Assembly: GCF_965230735.1 (NCBI RefSeq)
Contig: NZ_OZ246016.1
Span: forward strand, 620,001-684,000
Origin: Motiliproteus sp965230735
GTDB lineage: Bacteria; Pseudomonadota; Gammaproteobacteria; Pseudomonadales; Balneatricaceae
Length of the DNA stretch: 64,000 bases
Reading direction: 5' to 3'
The notes beneath the pieces were generated by a model, which was given only the letters and a program-made list of their open reading frames with translations, was not told the origin of the DNA and made no database searches. The position numbers and the translations under genes were made by a program. Each line of letters starts with the position of its first letter. Positions within the stretch are counted from its first letter, which is position 1. Below, piece after piece: positions 51,434 through 61,893 of this stretch.

Positions 51434-53110
51434 ATGAACATACGAATTCGTTATATTTTGTTTGCTGCCTTCACGCTGGTCTCCCTGGTACCGGTGTTGT
51501 TCCTGACCTACTGGGTGCAGAACTCCGCCCTGGAGAAGGAGATTAACGCCGTCAGTGAGAAGCATCTGCTGCTGGCGCAGAACCTGACCGGCGCGTTATC
51601 GCGCTATGTCACCGACGTCAGTGAAAGCTTCCGGCTCTCCACCGATGTTCTGAGCAAGCAGGCCTCCCTTCCCCAACATCTGGACGAGCTGCTGGCCAGC
51701 ATGGATATCCGGGTTATGGCGGGCCTTAACTCGAAGGCAAAATCCGTCGAGCTGATCGTTGGTGATAAAAACGCGCTCCCCGCCGAGCCGTTCTCAAACC
51801 TTGCAGCCGACCTGGATAGGGCCACCGACGCCGGTCCCGACAGCATCCTGTTCAGCGGGATCAAGCGGAGTGCCAACGGCGAGCCGATGCTCTATCTGCT
51901 CCATCGCCGGGCAGATAACCAAGGTTTTTATATTGCCGGGCTGGCAACAGACTTCATTATCGAGGTGCAGCAGAAAGTCTCCTTCGGCCGCAAGGGCCAT
52001 GCCGCCATCGTCGATGCTGACGGGCGAGTATTGGCGCACCCCAAGCCTGACTGGCGTCTGGCCATGAAAGACATCTCGAAGGTTTCCGCGGTCCAGCTGA
52101 TGATGGCCGGTGAAACCGGTGTCACCACCTTCCACTCTCCGGCCATGAAGGCGGATATGATCGCCGGCTACGCCCCGGTCCCTGATGTCGGTTGGGGGGT
52201 AATGATTCCCCAGCCTTATCAAGAGCTGGTCGACAAAGCCGGCGATGTCAGGATGATCGCGCTGGCGATCTCCTCGCTGGGCGTTGCCGTGGCCGCCTTG
52301 ATCAGTTGGTGGCTGGCCGGAATCATTGCAGGGCCGATCATGGCGGTGACCGAGTCCGCCCGTAAACTATCCCAGGGGGAAGAGGCCAAGGTCAGCGAAA
52401 TCGAAGCCACCGGGGCGAAAGAGCTGAAGCAGTTGACCGCCTCCTTTAACCATATGGCCAAAGATGTGTTGTCGGCCAGAAAAGATCTGGAACAAAAAGT
52501 CGCCGAACGGACTCGCGAACTGACCGACGAGATCTCCCAGCGGGTCATCATCGAGAACAAGATCCGCCACCTTGCCAGCCATGACGACCTGACCGGGGTG
52601 GCCAACCGGACCCTGCTGATGGACCGGCTGCAGATGCGATTGGCGGATTCACGCCGGAGGGAGGAGCAGGCGGCGCTGCTGTTTCTGGATCTCGACCGCT
52701 TTAAGCCGGTCAATGACCGCCTGGGCCACAGTATCGGGGATCTGCTGCTCAAAGCCGTGGCAGAGCGGTTGACCGAAGCCACCCGGGAGGCCGATACCGT
52801 GGCCCGCTACGGCGGCGACGAGTTTGTTATCGTGCTCGGTCCTTACGAGAAGCTGGAACATGTCGAAGGCTTCGCCGAAAAGATCCTGCAAAGCCTGCAA
52901 CAGCCGTTTCAGATCGAAAGTCACTTGATCAGTATCGGCGCCAGTATCGGTATCGCCGTTGCCGACACCCAGACCAATACACCGGAATCACTGCTGCATA
53001 AAGCGGATCATGCGATGTACAAGGCCAAACAGGCCGGTCGTAACCGCATCGCCTTTGCAGGCCACGACTACGCGGGACTCTCCGCCGGTGAGGGTTATCC
53101 CAACGCCTGA
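51434..53110 (+). CDS. Cache-HAMP-GGDEF diguanylate cyclase
   Basis: A 558-residue membrane sensor. Helix one (about 7-29) precedes a periplasmic dCache-like ligand domain (about 33-275), ending with GWGVMIPQPYQELVDKAGD; helix two (about 280-305) leads into HAMP and a short coiled coil (LEQKVAERTRELTDEI). The GGDEF domain (about 385-545) has intact RYGGDEF and an inhibitory READ site five residues before it, so it should make c-di-GMP under product control. The ligand is unknown. Confidence 0.9.
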   Translation: MNIRIRYILFAAFTLVSLVPVLFLTYWVQNSALEKEINAVSEKHLLLAQNLTGALSRYVTDVSESFRLSTDVLSKQASLPQHLDELLASMDIRVMAGLNSKAKSVELIVGDKNALPAEPFSNLAADLDRATDAGPDSILFSGIKRSANGEPMLYLLHRRADNQGFYIAGLATDFIIEVQQKVSFGRKGHAAIVDADGRVLAHPKPDWRLAMKDISKVSAVQLMMAGETGVTTFHSPAMKADMIAGYAPVPDVGWGVMIPQPYQELVDKAGDVRMIALAISSLGVAVAALISWWLAGIIAGPIMAVTESARKLSQGEEAKVSEIEATGAKELKQLTASFNHMAKDVLSARKDLEQKVAERTRELTDEISQRVIIENKIRHLASHDDLTGVANRTLLMDRLQMRLADSRRREEQAALLFLDLDRFKPVNDRLGHSIGDLLLKAVAERLTEATREADTVARYGGDEFVIVLGPYEKLEHVEGFAEKILQSLQQPFQIESHLISIGASIGIAVADTQTNTPESLLHKADHAMYKAKQAGRNRIAFAGHDYAGLSAGEGYPNA

Positions 53111-53247
53111 TTATCATCCCTCCACAACAGCTTCGTGGGGTTGCGACGACCCGCGATAACCGCTGCTCTTGAAGGAAAAACTAAAGCTAGGATACGGCCC
53201 GGCTGCTACTATCGAGCAGTCCCACGCCACAGCCACAAGGAACTCCT

Positions 53248-54174
53248 GTGCAACCGATCATCACCATCGAAGGACTGGGGAAGACCTACCCCAACGGTTT
53301 CCGCGCCCTGAACTCGGTCGACCTGCAGATTCAACAGGGCGAAATTCTGGCGCTGCTGGGGCCCAATGGCGCCGGCAAGACCACCCTGATCAGCACCATC
53401 TGCGGTATCGTCAATCCGACCCAGGGCCAGGTCAAAGTTGGCGGTTACGATATCCTGCGTGACTATCGCAATGCCCGGCAACTGATCGGCCTGGTTCCCC
53501 AGGAGCTGTCGACCGATGCCTTCGAAAGCGTCTGGGCCACGGTCAGCTTCAGCCGCGGTCTGTTCGGCAAGGCCCCTAACCCCGACTATATCGAGCAACT
53601 GTTGCGGCAGCTGTCACTGTGGGACAAGAAGGACGCCAAGATCCGCGAACTGTCGGGCGGAATGAAGCGCCGGGTGATGATCGCCAAGGCGCTGTCCCAC
53701 GAGCCGGAGATCCTGTTTCTGGATGAGCCCACCGCCGGGGTCGATGTCGAGCTGCGCAAGGACATGTGGCAGATGGTCCGGCAGCTACGCGAGCGCGGCG
53801 TCACCATCATTCTGACCACCCACTACATCGAAGAGGCCGAGGAGATGGCCGATCGGATCGGCGTGATCGACCACGGCGAGCTGATGCTGGTGGAGCAGAA
53901 AACCCAACTGATGGCCAAACTGGGCCAGAAGCAGCTACGGCTGCATCTGCAAACCCCGCTGGAGCAACTGCCGGAGCAGCTCGATGGCTTCTCACTGGAG
54001 CTGTGCGAGCAGGGCAGCATGCTGCTGTACAACTACGACAGCCAACAACCGAGCCACATCGCCGAGCTGCTACCGCTGCTGGCACAACAGGGCATCGAGG
54101 TGAAGGATCTGCACACCCACGAGAGCTCGCTAGAGGAGATCTTCGTCGGTCTGGTGAAGGGAGAGAAGCAATGA
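53248..54174 (+). CDS. ABC-2 exporter ATP-binding protein (YadG-like)
   Basis: A 308-residue ATPase. Walker A is GPNGAGKTT (about 38-46), the signature LSGGMKRRVMIAK, and Walker B LFLDEPTAGVD. A C-terminal extension (about 225-308) is typical of YadG/DrrA-like exporters. The start is GTG at 53248, seven bases after AAGGAA. It overlaps the permease gene by four bases. The exported substrate is unknown. Confidence 0.92.
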   Translation: MQPIITIEGLGKTYPNGFRALNSVDLQIQQGEILALLGPNGAGKTTLISTICGIVNPTQGQVKVGGYDILRDYRNARQLIGLVPQELSTDAFESVWATVSFSRGLFGKAPNPDYIEQLLRQLSLWDKKDAKIRELSGGMKRRVMIAKALSHEPEILFLDEPTAGVDVELRKDMWQMVRQLRERGVTIILTTHYIEEAEEMADRIGVIDHGELMLVEQKTQLMAKLGQKQLRLHLQTPLEQLPEQLDGFSLELCEQGSMLLYNYDSQQPSHIAELLPLLAQQGIEVKDLHTHESSLEEIFVGLVKGEKQ

Positions 54175-54932
54175 ATTTCTACGGTATTCGGGCGATCTAT
54201 CGGTTCGAGATGGCACGGACCTGGCGCACCCTGATGCAGAGTATCGCCTCGCCGGTGCTATCGACCTCGCTCTATTTCATTGTCTTCGGCACCGCCATCG
54301 GCTCGCGGATGGGCGAGATCGACGGCATCAGCTACGGCGCCTTTATCATTCCCGGGCTGGTGATGCTGTCGTTGCTGAGCGAGAGTATCTCCAACGCCTC
54401 GTTCGGGATCTTCTTTCCGAAGTTTTCCGGCACCATCTACGAGGTGCTGTCGGCGCCGGTATCACCGTTCGAGATCGTCACCGGCTATGTCGGCGCGGCG
54501 GCAACCAAGTCGATCCTGCTGGGGCTGTTGATTCTGGCCACCGCACGGATCTTCGTCGATTACAGCATCGTCCATCCATTCTGGATGCTGGCCTTTCTGG
54601 TGCTGACCGCCGTCACCTTCAGTCTGTTCGGCTTCATCATCGGCATCTGGGCCGACGACTTCCAGAAACTGCAGGTGATCCCGCTGATGGTGATCACCCC
54701 GCTGACCTTCCTCGGCGGCGCCTTCTACTCGATCAACATGCTGCCCGAACCCTGGCAGACGCTGACGCTGTTTAACCCGGTGGTCTACCTGATCAGCGGC
54801 TTCCGCTGGGCCTTCTACGGCATCGCCGATATCCATGTCGGTATCAGCCTGTCGATGACGGCGCTGTTTATGCTGATCTGCCTGGCCGTGGTGGCCTGGA
54901 TCTTCCGCTCCGGCTACCGAATTCGCAGCTGA
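54171..54932 (+). CDS. ABC-2 exporter permease (YadH-like)
   Basis: A 253-residue ABC-2 permease with about six helices. GISYGAFIIPGLVMLSLLSES, FEIVTGYVGAAATKSILLG and TFLGGAFYSINMLPEPWQ are the conserved family segments. The ATG at 54171 overlaps the ATPase stop (ATGA). The pair resembles YadGH of Escherichia coli. It overlaps the next EamA gene by one base. Confidence 0.92.
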   Translation: MNFYGIRAIYRFEMARTWRTLMQSIASPVLSTSLYFIVFGTAIGSRMGEIDGISYGAFIIPGLVMLSLLSESISNASFGIFFPKFSGTIYEVLSAPVSPFEIVTGYVGAAATKSILLGLLILATARIFVDYSIVHPFWMLAFLVLTAVTFSLFGFIIGIWADDFQKLQVIPLMVITPLTFLGGAFYSINMLPEPWQTLTLFNPVVYLISGFRWAFYGIADIHVGISLSMTALFMLICLAVVAWIFRSGYRIRS

Positions 54933-55810
54933 TGAGTCATCGGGACTGGGGGCTGGCCCTGCTGGTGGTGCTGGCCTGGGGGATCAACTTTGTCGTGATC
55001 AAGTGGGGCCTGGATGAGCTGCCGCCGATGCTACTGGGCGCGCTACGTTTCGCCCTGGTGGCGTTTCCGGCGATTCTGTTTATCCGACCGCCCAAGCTGC
55101 CGCTGAAGTGGTTGCTGGCCTATGGCCTGACCATCAGCTTCGGTCAGTTCGCGCTGCTGTTCAGCGCCATGCACCTGGGCATGCCCGCCGGACTGGCCTC
55201 GCTGGTGCTGCAATCACAGGCGATCTTCACGCTGTTTTTCGCGCTGCTGTTTCTGGGCGAGCGCTGGCAGGCCCAGCAAGTGGTGGCGTTGCTGGTGGCC
55301 GGTATCGGGCTGGTGATACTGGCGCTGCAGAGCGGCTCCGGCAATATGACCCTGATCGGCTTTACCCTGACCCTGGCCGCCGCAGCCTGCTGGGGGATGG
55401 GCAACATCATCAACCGCAAGATCGGCCAGCTCGGCTCGGTTAACCTGTTGAGCCTGGTGGCCTGGAGTGCGCTGATCCCGCCGATCCCGTTTCTACTGCT
55501 GTCCTACTGGTTCGAAGGGCCACAACTGATCAGCCAGAGCCTGGCCAATATGGGGATAAAGTCGGTGCTGGCGGTGATCTATCTGGCGGCTGTGGCGACG
55601 CTGTTCGGTTACAGCAGCTGGGCCTATCTGCTCAAGCATCACCCGGCTTCCCAAGTGGCCCCGTTGACGCTATTGGTACCGGTGGTAGGACTGATCAGCG
55701 CCTGGCTATTGCTGGGTGAGACCCTCAACCTGATTAAGGCTGCTGGAATCGCCCTGATCATGACCGGGCTGCTGATCAATGTGTTCGGCCGTCGGCTGCT
55801 TAATTGGTAA
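54932..55810 (+). CDS. EamA family transporter
   Basis: A 292-residue ten-helix EamA protein. VVLAWGINFVVIKWGL at the N-terminus and LQSQAIFTLFFALLFLGERW in repeat one are typical, and SQVAPLTLLVPVVGLISAW in repeat two. It resembles amino-acid exporters (YdeD/EamA). It overlaps the YadH-like stop by one base, giving a three-gene export operon. Confidence 0.87.
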   Translation: MSHRDWGLALLVVLAWGINFVVIKWGLDELPPMLLGALRFALVAFPAILFIRPPKLPLKWLLAYGLTISFGQFALLFSAMHLGMPAGLASLVLQSQAIFTLFFALLFLGERWQAQQVVALLVAGIGLVILALQSGSGNMTLIGFTLTLAAAACWGMGNIINRKIGQLGSVNLLSLVAWSALIPPIPFLLLSYWFEGPQLISQSLANMGIKSVLAVIYLAAVATLFGYSSWAYLLKHHPASQVAPLTLLVPVVGLISAWLLLGETLNLIKAAGIALIMTGLLINVFGRRLLNW

Positions 55811-55860
55811 GAGCAACCGATCTATCCTCAATCCATTGCAAAAGGACTTATGAAAACGTC

Positions 55861-56583
55861 ATGAAAGACTTAGACCAACACAAGAAAATTGCAGTACTTA
55901 TCGATGCTGACAATGCTCAACGAACCAAGATAACGCATATATTGGATGAGCTTTCCGCCCACGGACACATCGTCGTCAAGCGTGCCTATGGGGACTGGTC
56001 AGCAGATCAACTCAAAAACTGGCGCACGACTATCAATGAGCATGCAATCCAACCCTGTCAGCAGTTTGCCTACACAGTCGGTAAGAACTCTACAGACGGA
56101 GCCATGATCATCGACGCAATGGATCTGCTCTACACAGAGCGCTTTGATGCTTTTGCCATTGTCAGTAGCGACAGTGATTTCACAAGTCTCGCATCACGGC
56201 TTAAACAGTCGGAGATTTATGTTTTTGGCTTCGGGGAAAAGAAAACCCCTATTTCATTCCGAAATGCTTGCGATGACTTCGTTTTCACAGAAGTTCTTGG
56301 TGATACTCCAAGCGAGAGCATGTCCGAAAGTCCCGACCTGGATCTTAATCAGATAAAAAGACTGATCATTAAGGCTTGGCGAGAACATGCTGATGACGAA
56401 GGTTGGATGTTATTAAGTCAGGCAGGTCAATTGATTAAACGTCAGCGACCTGACTTTGATCCCAGAACTTTTGGTAAAGCCAATCTAAAGGATCTCTTAA
56501 CCTCCTTTGGTAAAGAGATCCGTGTCGCACAAAGACAACGGGGAAATGGTTCAACCTCCATGTTCACCATTCCTGATTCATAG
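55861..56583 (+). CDS. NYN-domain nuclease-like protein with OST-HTH domain
   Basis: A 240-residue protein. The N-terminal NYN (LabA-like, PIN-fold) domain (about 8-145) has AVLIDADNAQ and the acidic motif AIVSSDSDFTSLASRLK expected for a metal-dependent RNase. The C-terminus (about 155-238) is an OST-HTH/LOTUS-type RNA-binding domain (IKRLIIKAWREHADDEGWML...LKDLLTSFG). Codons are visibly richer in A/T than the flanking genes, suggesting recent transfer. A four-codon ATG frame (55850-55864) with AAAGGA before it ends in ATGA across this start, hinting at coupled translation. Confidence 0.82.
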   Translation: MKDLDQHKKIAVLIDADNAQRTKITHILDELSAHGHIVVKRAYGDWSADQLKNWRTTINEHAIQPCQQFAYTVGKNSTDGAMIIDAMDLLYTERFDAFAIVSSDSDFTSLASRLKQSEIYVFGFGEKKTPISFRNACDDFVFTEVLGDTPSESMSESPDLDLNQIKRLIIKAWREHADDEGWMLLSQAGQLIKRQRPDFDPRTFGKANLKDLLTSFGKEIRVAQRQRGNGSTSMFTIPDS

Positions 56584-56586
56584 TCT

Positions 56587-57429
56587 CTATTCCAATCCCA
56601 GATGCCCGGCATGGAAGCGCAGATGCGCTTCGATAAAGCTGGCGATAAAGAAGTAGCTGTGGTCGTAACCCGGATGACGGTGCAATTCCAACGGGTAATC
56701 GTTGGCGTTGGCCGCGGCCTCGAGGGTTTCGGGCTTGAGCTGCTCGGCCAGGAATTCATCGTCATCGCCCTGGTCGACCCGAGCCGGGATTTTAGCCTCA
56801 CTCTGGCGCATCAATACGCTGGCATCGTAATCACGCCAAGCCGCTTGATCTGAGCCCAGATAGGCACTCAGCGCCTTCTGGCCCCAAGGGCAGTTGAGCG
56901 GGTTGCTGATCGGGCTGAAGGCCGAAACCGAGCGGTAACGTTCAGGGTTGCGCAGCGCAATCATCAAGGCACCGTGGCCGCCCATCGAATGTCCAGAGAT
57001 CGCCCGTTGATCGGTGACCGGGAAGTTGGCCTCGATCAGCTTGGGCAGCTCGTCGGTGATGTAGTCGTACATCCGGTAGTGACGGTTCCAGGGCGCCTCG
57101 GTAGCGTTAACGTAGAAGCCCGCGCCCTGGCCCAGATCGTAGCCCTCGTCATTGGCGACCTCATCGCCACGGGGGCTGGTGTCGGGGGCGACAATCGCCA
57201 GTCCCAACTCGGCCGCGATGCGCTGGGCGCCGGCCTTGTGCATAAAGTTCTCGTCGGTGCAGGTCAGCCCGGAGAGCCAGTACAACACCGGCACCCGCTC
57301 ACCACTGGCCACCTTGGGTGGCAGATAGATGGCAAAGCGCATCCGGCAGTTCAGGGCGCTGGAGTCATGGCTGTATTGCTTGTTCCAGCCACCAAAGCTC
57401 TTGTTGCAGCTCAGGTTTTCAATACTCAT
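56587..57429 (-). CDS. fghA: S-formylglutathione hydrolase
   Basis: A 280-residue esterase-D family hydrolase that converts S-formylglutathione to formate and glutathione. The nucleophile is Ser148 in GHSMGGHGA; the His is in PGYDHSYFFI near the C-terminus. The start at 57429 has GGAAGG eight bases upstream. It is 68 bases downstream of frmA and completes the formaldehyde-detoxification operon. Confidence 0.95.
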   Translation of the reverse strand: MSIENLSCNKSFGGWNKQYSHDSSALNCRMRFAIYLPPKVASGERVPVLYWLSGLTCTDENFMHKAGAQRIAAELGLAIVAPDTSPRGDEVANDEGYDLGQGAGFYVNATEAPWNRHYRMYDYITDELPKLIEANFPVTDQRAISGHSMGGHGALMIALRNPERYRSVSAFSPISNPLNCPWGQKALSAYLGSDQAAWRDYDASVLMRQSEAKIPARVDQGDDDEFLAEQLKPETLEAAANANDYPLELHRHPGYDHSYFFIASFIEAHLRFHAGHLGLE

Positions 57430-57497
57430 CGATGCATCCTTCCTCTTCAACGTTTGCTGCTGCAGGGGTGACTGCAGCAGCAAACCGGCTTGGCTGA

Positions 57498-58625
<1,128 letters not shown>

Positions 58626-58832
58626 CGGATTCGATCCTCGTAACAGGTTGGGTCGACAGGAGCCTCTGAAGAAATAGGCGAGGGGAGTTCAGCCAACGAC
58701 ACTGTCATAAACGTCCCAGCTCTTCCAACTGCCCCAGCGATTGGAATCGATTATAGGTATTACCCCAAAAGAGATAATCAGGCTAATATGTAAAACACTT
58801 TTACCAACCAGCAATAATAGGTAGAAATTCGG

Positions 58833-59729
58833 GTGTCGAACTGGGAAGGGATCAACGAATTTGTCGCGGTGGTCGAGACCCACAGCTTTACCGCCGCCGC
58901 TGCCAGACTCGGCATTTCAGTAGCCCAGGTCAGCCGCCAGGTCACCGCGTTGGAGACCCGGCTGGCGACCAAATTGCTCTACCGCACCACCCGTAAGGTC
59001 TCGGTGACCGAGCTGGGTACCACCTACTACCAGCATTGCCGCCAGCTGCTGGACGGACTCGACGAGGCCGAGCGAGCGATCACCAACGTTCAACAGACGC
59101 CGAGGGGTAAACTGAAGCTGACCGCTCCGGTCACTTACGGCGAGCGCAATCTGGCTCCGCTGATCAATCGCTTCCTGGTCCAGTACCCGGAGCTGGAGGT
59201 GTCGCTGAACCTGACCAACCAGCGCCTCGACCTGGTCGAGGAGGGCTTTGATCTGGCGATCCGCCTCGGTAAGCTGACCGACTCCAGCATGATGGCCAGA
59301 CGGCTGGGCTCCAGAACCCAGTATGTCTGTGCCTCTCCCGACTACCTGGCCGCCCGAGGCGCGCCCCACTCGTTGTCGGAGCTGGAACGGCACAACTGCC
59401 TGCAGGGCACCCTGGATCACTGGCGCTTTCAGGAAAACAGCCGGGAGCGCACCCTCCGTCTCAAGGGCAACCTGCGCTGCAACAGCGGTCGGGCGCTGCT
59501 GGACGCGGCCCTCAAGGGTATCGGTATCGTCCAACTGCCCGACTACTATGTCGCCGACAGCCTCGACCGGGGCCTGCTGGTGGCCCTGTTAACCCAATAC
59601 CAGCCGCCGGGCGAGGGGATCTGGGCGCTCTACCCCCATAACCGCCAGCTATCCCCGAAGGTGCGCCTGCTGCTGGACTTTCTGGCCGAGCAACTGGCTG
59701 AACAGCAGGCCCAACCGCCATCGTCCTAG
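58833..59729 (+). CDS. LysR-family transcriptional regulator
   Basis: A 298-residue LysR protein. The N-terminal HTH spans about 1-60 (FVAVVETHSFTAAAARLGISVAQVSRQVTALE split over the domain), and the rest is a substrate-binding-like domain. The start is GTG at 58833 with AGGTAGA upstream. It is divergent from frmA, so control of frmA-fghA is plausible but not shown. Confidence 0.88.
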   Translation: MSNWEGINEFVAVVETHSFTAAAARLGISVAQVSRQVTALETRLATKLLYRTTRKVSVTELGTTYYQHCRQLLDGLDEAERAITNVQQTPRGKLKLTAPVTYGERNLAPLINRFLVQYPELEVSLNLTNQRLDLVEEGFDLAIRLGKLTDSSMMARRLGSRTQYVCASPDYLAARGAPHSLSELERHNCLQGTLDHWRFQENSRERTLRLKGNLRCNSGRALLDAALKGIGIVQLPDYYVADSLDRGLLVALLTQYQPPGEGIWALYPHNRQLSPKVRLLLDFLAEQLAEQQAQPPSS

Positions 59730-59772
59730 CACCGATTAATCGGGCTTGTCCGGTAAATCTAGTGCGGTATAT

Positions 59773-60375
59773 CTAGTCCGGTAAATACGGGCCGATATGG
59801 GTCATCGCCCGCTCCACATAGGCCTGTTTCTCTCCCACCGGCGCCACATAATGGATCGCGCTCTCCGCAGCCTCACTGCCTGCCAAGCGGGCAATCACCC
59901 AGGCCGCCAGATAATGGGAGGCCAGACAGCCGCCGGCGCTGGCGATGTTGCCGTCAGCGAAGAACGGCTGATCCAGCACTTGGGCTCCGGCCTCCTCAAC
60001 CCAGGGTTTGGTGGTCAGATCGGTGCAGACCGGCAACCGATCCAGCAACCCCAACCGTGCCAGCAGCAGTGCGCCGGAGCATTGCGAGCCGATCAACTGC
60101 CGCGCCGGATCGAGCGTTAGCCGGGACATCAGACTTTCATCGGCAGCCACCTCGCGGGTCTTCATGCCGCTACCGATCAGCACCGCGTCGGCCTCGGTGG
60201 CCTGCTCCAGCGTGATCTGTCGCTCCATCACCACCCCGTTCATCGAACGGATAGTTGTTGTGGGTGCGGCGATCGAGACCCGCCAGTCCGATTGTTTCAC
60301 CTGGTTGAGCAGGCCGAGCGCGATCAACGAATCGAGTTCATTGAAGGCATCGAAGGTCAAAATAGCGATATGCAT
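59773..60375 (-). CDS. DJ-1/PfpI family protein
   Basis: A 200-residue DJ-1/PfpI fold protein. The nucleophile-elbow Cys99 lies in GSQCSGALLLARLG, and the N-terminal MHIAILTFDAFNELDSLIAL is typical. No DNA-binding domain is attached. Members include glyoxalases, chaperones and isonitrile hydratases, so activity is open. It is divergent from a MocR regulator gene across a strong palindrome and is its likely target. Confidence 0.85.
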   Translation of the reverse strand: MHIAILTFDAFNELDSLIALGLLNQVKQSDWRVSIAAPTTTIRSMNGVVMERQITLEQATEADAVLIGSGMKTREVAADESLMSRLTLDPARQLIGSQCSGALLLARLGLLDRLPVCTDLTTKPWVEEAGAQVLDQPFFADGNIASAGGCLASHYLAAWVIARLAGSEAAESAIHYVAPVGEKQAYVERAMTHIGPYLPD

Positions 60376-60451
60376 GGGCGTTATCCCCTGAATTGTTATT
60401 GATGGTGATCGCGCGATCGTCGTGAACATGGCCATTGCTCGACTGCAGTCT

Positions 60452-60487
60452 ATGACCTAGAGTCATGACAATAAAATTATTGTCATG
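60452..60487. promoter_or_regulatory. Overlapping palindromes, probable MocR operator
   Basis: CATGACAATAA and TTATTGTCATG form an 11-bp inverted repeat (60464-60487) separated by two bases and overlapping the MocR start at 60485. A second one, ATGAC-CTAGA-GTCAT (60452-60466), adjoins it. The sites lie between the divergent DJ-1 gene and the regulator. Confidence 0.6.
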
Positions 60488-61855
60488 GATACAATCATAA
60501 TGGCGCAGCCCCGTTACAAACCCCTGGTGGATCAACTGGCCGCCGATATCCGCGACGGTAAGCTGGCACCCGGAACCCGCCTCCCGACTCACCGGCAGTT
60601 GGCGGACGAGCAGGGCATCGCCCTGGTGACCGCGTCCCGGGTCTATGCCGAGCTGGAGCAGATGGGGCTGATCAGCGGCGAGATCGGGCGCGGCACCTTT
60701 GTTCGCGAGACCAGCCTGCCGCCGGGCCACGGCATCGATCAGAGCGTCAACCCCGACGGCATGCTCGACCTGAACTTCAACTCCCCCTCGATCCCCGGCC
60801 AGACCGATCTGCTGCGTCAGGCATTACGCAAACTGACCGCATCCGGTGACCTGGAAGCGCTGCTGCACTACCAACCCCACGCCGGCCGCCGGCATGAACG
60901 GGCAATAGTCGCTAGTCACTTGGCCGATCGAGGCTTGCAGGTCGAGCCGGAGCAGGTGCTGATCGTCAGCGGCGCCCAGCACGGCTTAGCCACTTCGGTG
61001 ATGGCGATGCTGCAGCCCGGCGATCTGGTCGCCACCGATGCGTTGATCTACCCGGGCTTCAAGGTGCTGGCCCAGGTGCAGCGGCTGGAGCTGGCGCCGA
61101 TACCGGCTGACCGGAGCAATCAACCGGGAATGGATCTGGACGTTCTGGAGCAGCTCTGTCTGACTCGCCGGGTCCGTGCGGTCTACAGCATGCCGACCCT
61201 GCACAACCCGCTGGGCTGGGTAATGCCGTTGCAACAGCGTCAACGCTTGGTCGAACTCGCCCGCCGTTTCGAGCTGATCCTGATCGAAGATGCCGCCTAC
61301 GCCTTCCATGCCGAAGATCCCCCACCGCCGCTGGCAACCTTGGCGCCCGAGCGCACCCTGTATGTCTCGGGTCTATCCAAAAGTATCGCCACCGGGCTGC
61401 GGGTCGGCTTTGTCTGCGCACCGACAGCCTGGATACCACAGCTGGAACGGGTCATTCGCGCCACCACCTGGAATACCCCCGGCCTGATGACCGCCCTGGG
61501 CTGTCGCTGGATCGAAGACGGCACGGTGACCCAACTGGAAGCCCAAAAGCGTGAAGACGCCCGGCAGCGACAGGCGATGGCACGGCAAATACTCGAGGGC
61601 TTGGATATTACCGGCCACCCGGCTGCCTATTTCCTGTGGTTGAATCTTCCCGAGGAGGTCCGTACCGATCGGCTGGTCTCCGCGCTGATGAGCGAACAGG
61701 TCGCAGTTTCCGGGGCCGAGCCTTTCGCCGTCGGCAGTCCGGTTCCCCACGCTATCCGGCTGGCACTGGGGTCGGTTTCTCTGCAGGCCCTGGAGATCGC
61801 GTTGAAGCGGGTTCGACAGCTGATCGACGACCAGGCTTATGGGCTGGGCTATTAA
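60485..61855 (+). CDS. MocR-type (GntR-HTH plus aminotransferase) regulator
   Basis: A 456-residue fusion. The GntR HTH (about 8-75) has LVDQLAADIRDGKLAPGTRL and HRQLADEQGIALVTASRVYAEL. The aminotransferase-like part has YVSGLSKSIATG with the PLP lysine Lys299. MocR proteins sense amines or PLP and control neighbouring genes. The ATG at 60485 lies in the palindrome; an alternative in-frame ATG is at 60500. A terminator follows directly. Confidence 0.9.
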   Translation: MDTIIMAQPRYKPLVDQLAADIRDGKLAPGTRLPTHRQLADEQGIALVTASRVYAELEQMGLISGEIGRGTFVRETSLPPGHGIDQSVNPDGMLDLNFNSPSIPGQTDLLRQALRKLTASGDLEALLHYQPHAGRRHERAIVASHLADRGLQVEPEQVLIVSGAQHGLATSVMAMLQPGDLVATDALIYPGFKVLAQVQRLELAPIPADRSNQPGMDLDVLEQLCLTRRVRAVYSMPTLHNPLGWVMPLQQRQRLVELARRFELILIEDAAYAFHAEDPPPPLATLAPERTLYVSGLSKSIATGLRVGFVCAPTAWIPQLERVIRATTWNTPGLMTALGCRWIEDGTVTQLEAQKREDARQRQAMARQILEGLDITGHPAAYFLWLNLPEEVRTDRLVSALMSEQVAVSGAEPFAVGSPVPHAIRLALGSVSLQALEIALKRVRQLIDDQAYGLGY

Positions 61856-61860
61856 CCCGG

Positions 61861-61893
61861 CAATAAAATAGCTCGTCCTGAGCTATTTTATTG
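61861..61893 (+). terminator. Terminator hairpin after the MocR gene
   Basis: A 14-bp perfect stem (CAATAAAATAGCTC and its complement, loop GTCCT). The distal arm ends TTATTGTCA, resembling the arm of the operator at 60464-60487. Confidence 0.6.

Noticed and set aside
53766..54170. Upstream extension of the YadH-like permease frame
   Set aside because: It overlaps the ATPase gene out of frame, is Ala/Arg-rich and not permease-like; the ATG at 54171 with ATGA overlap is the real start.
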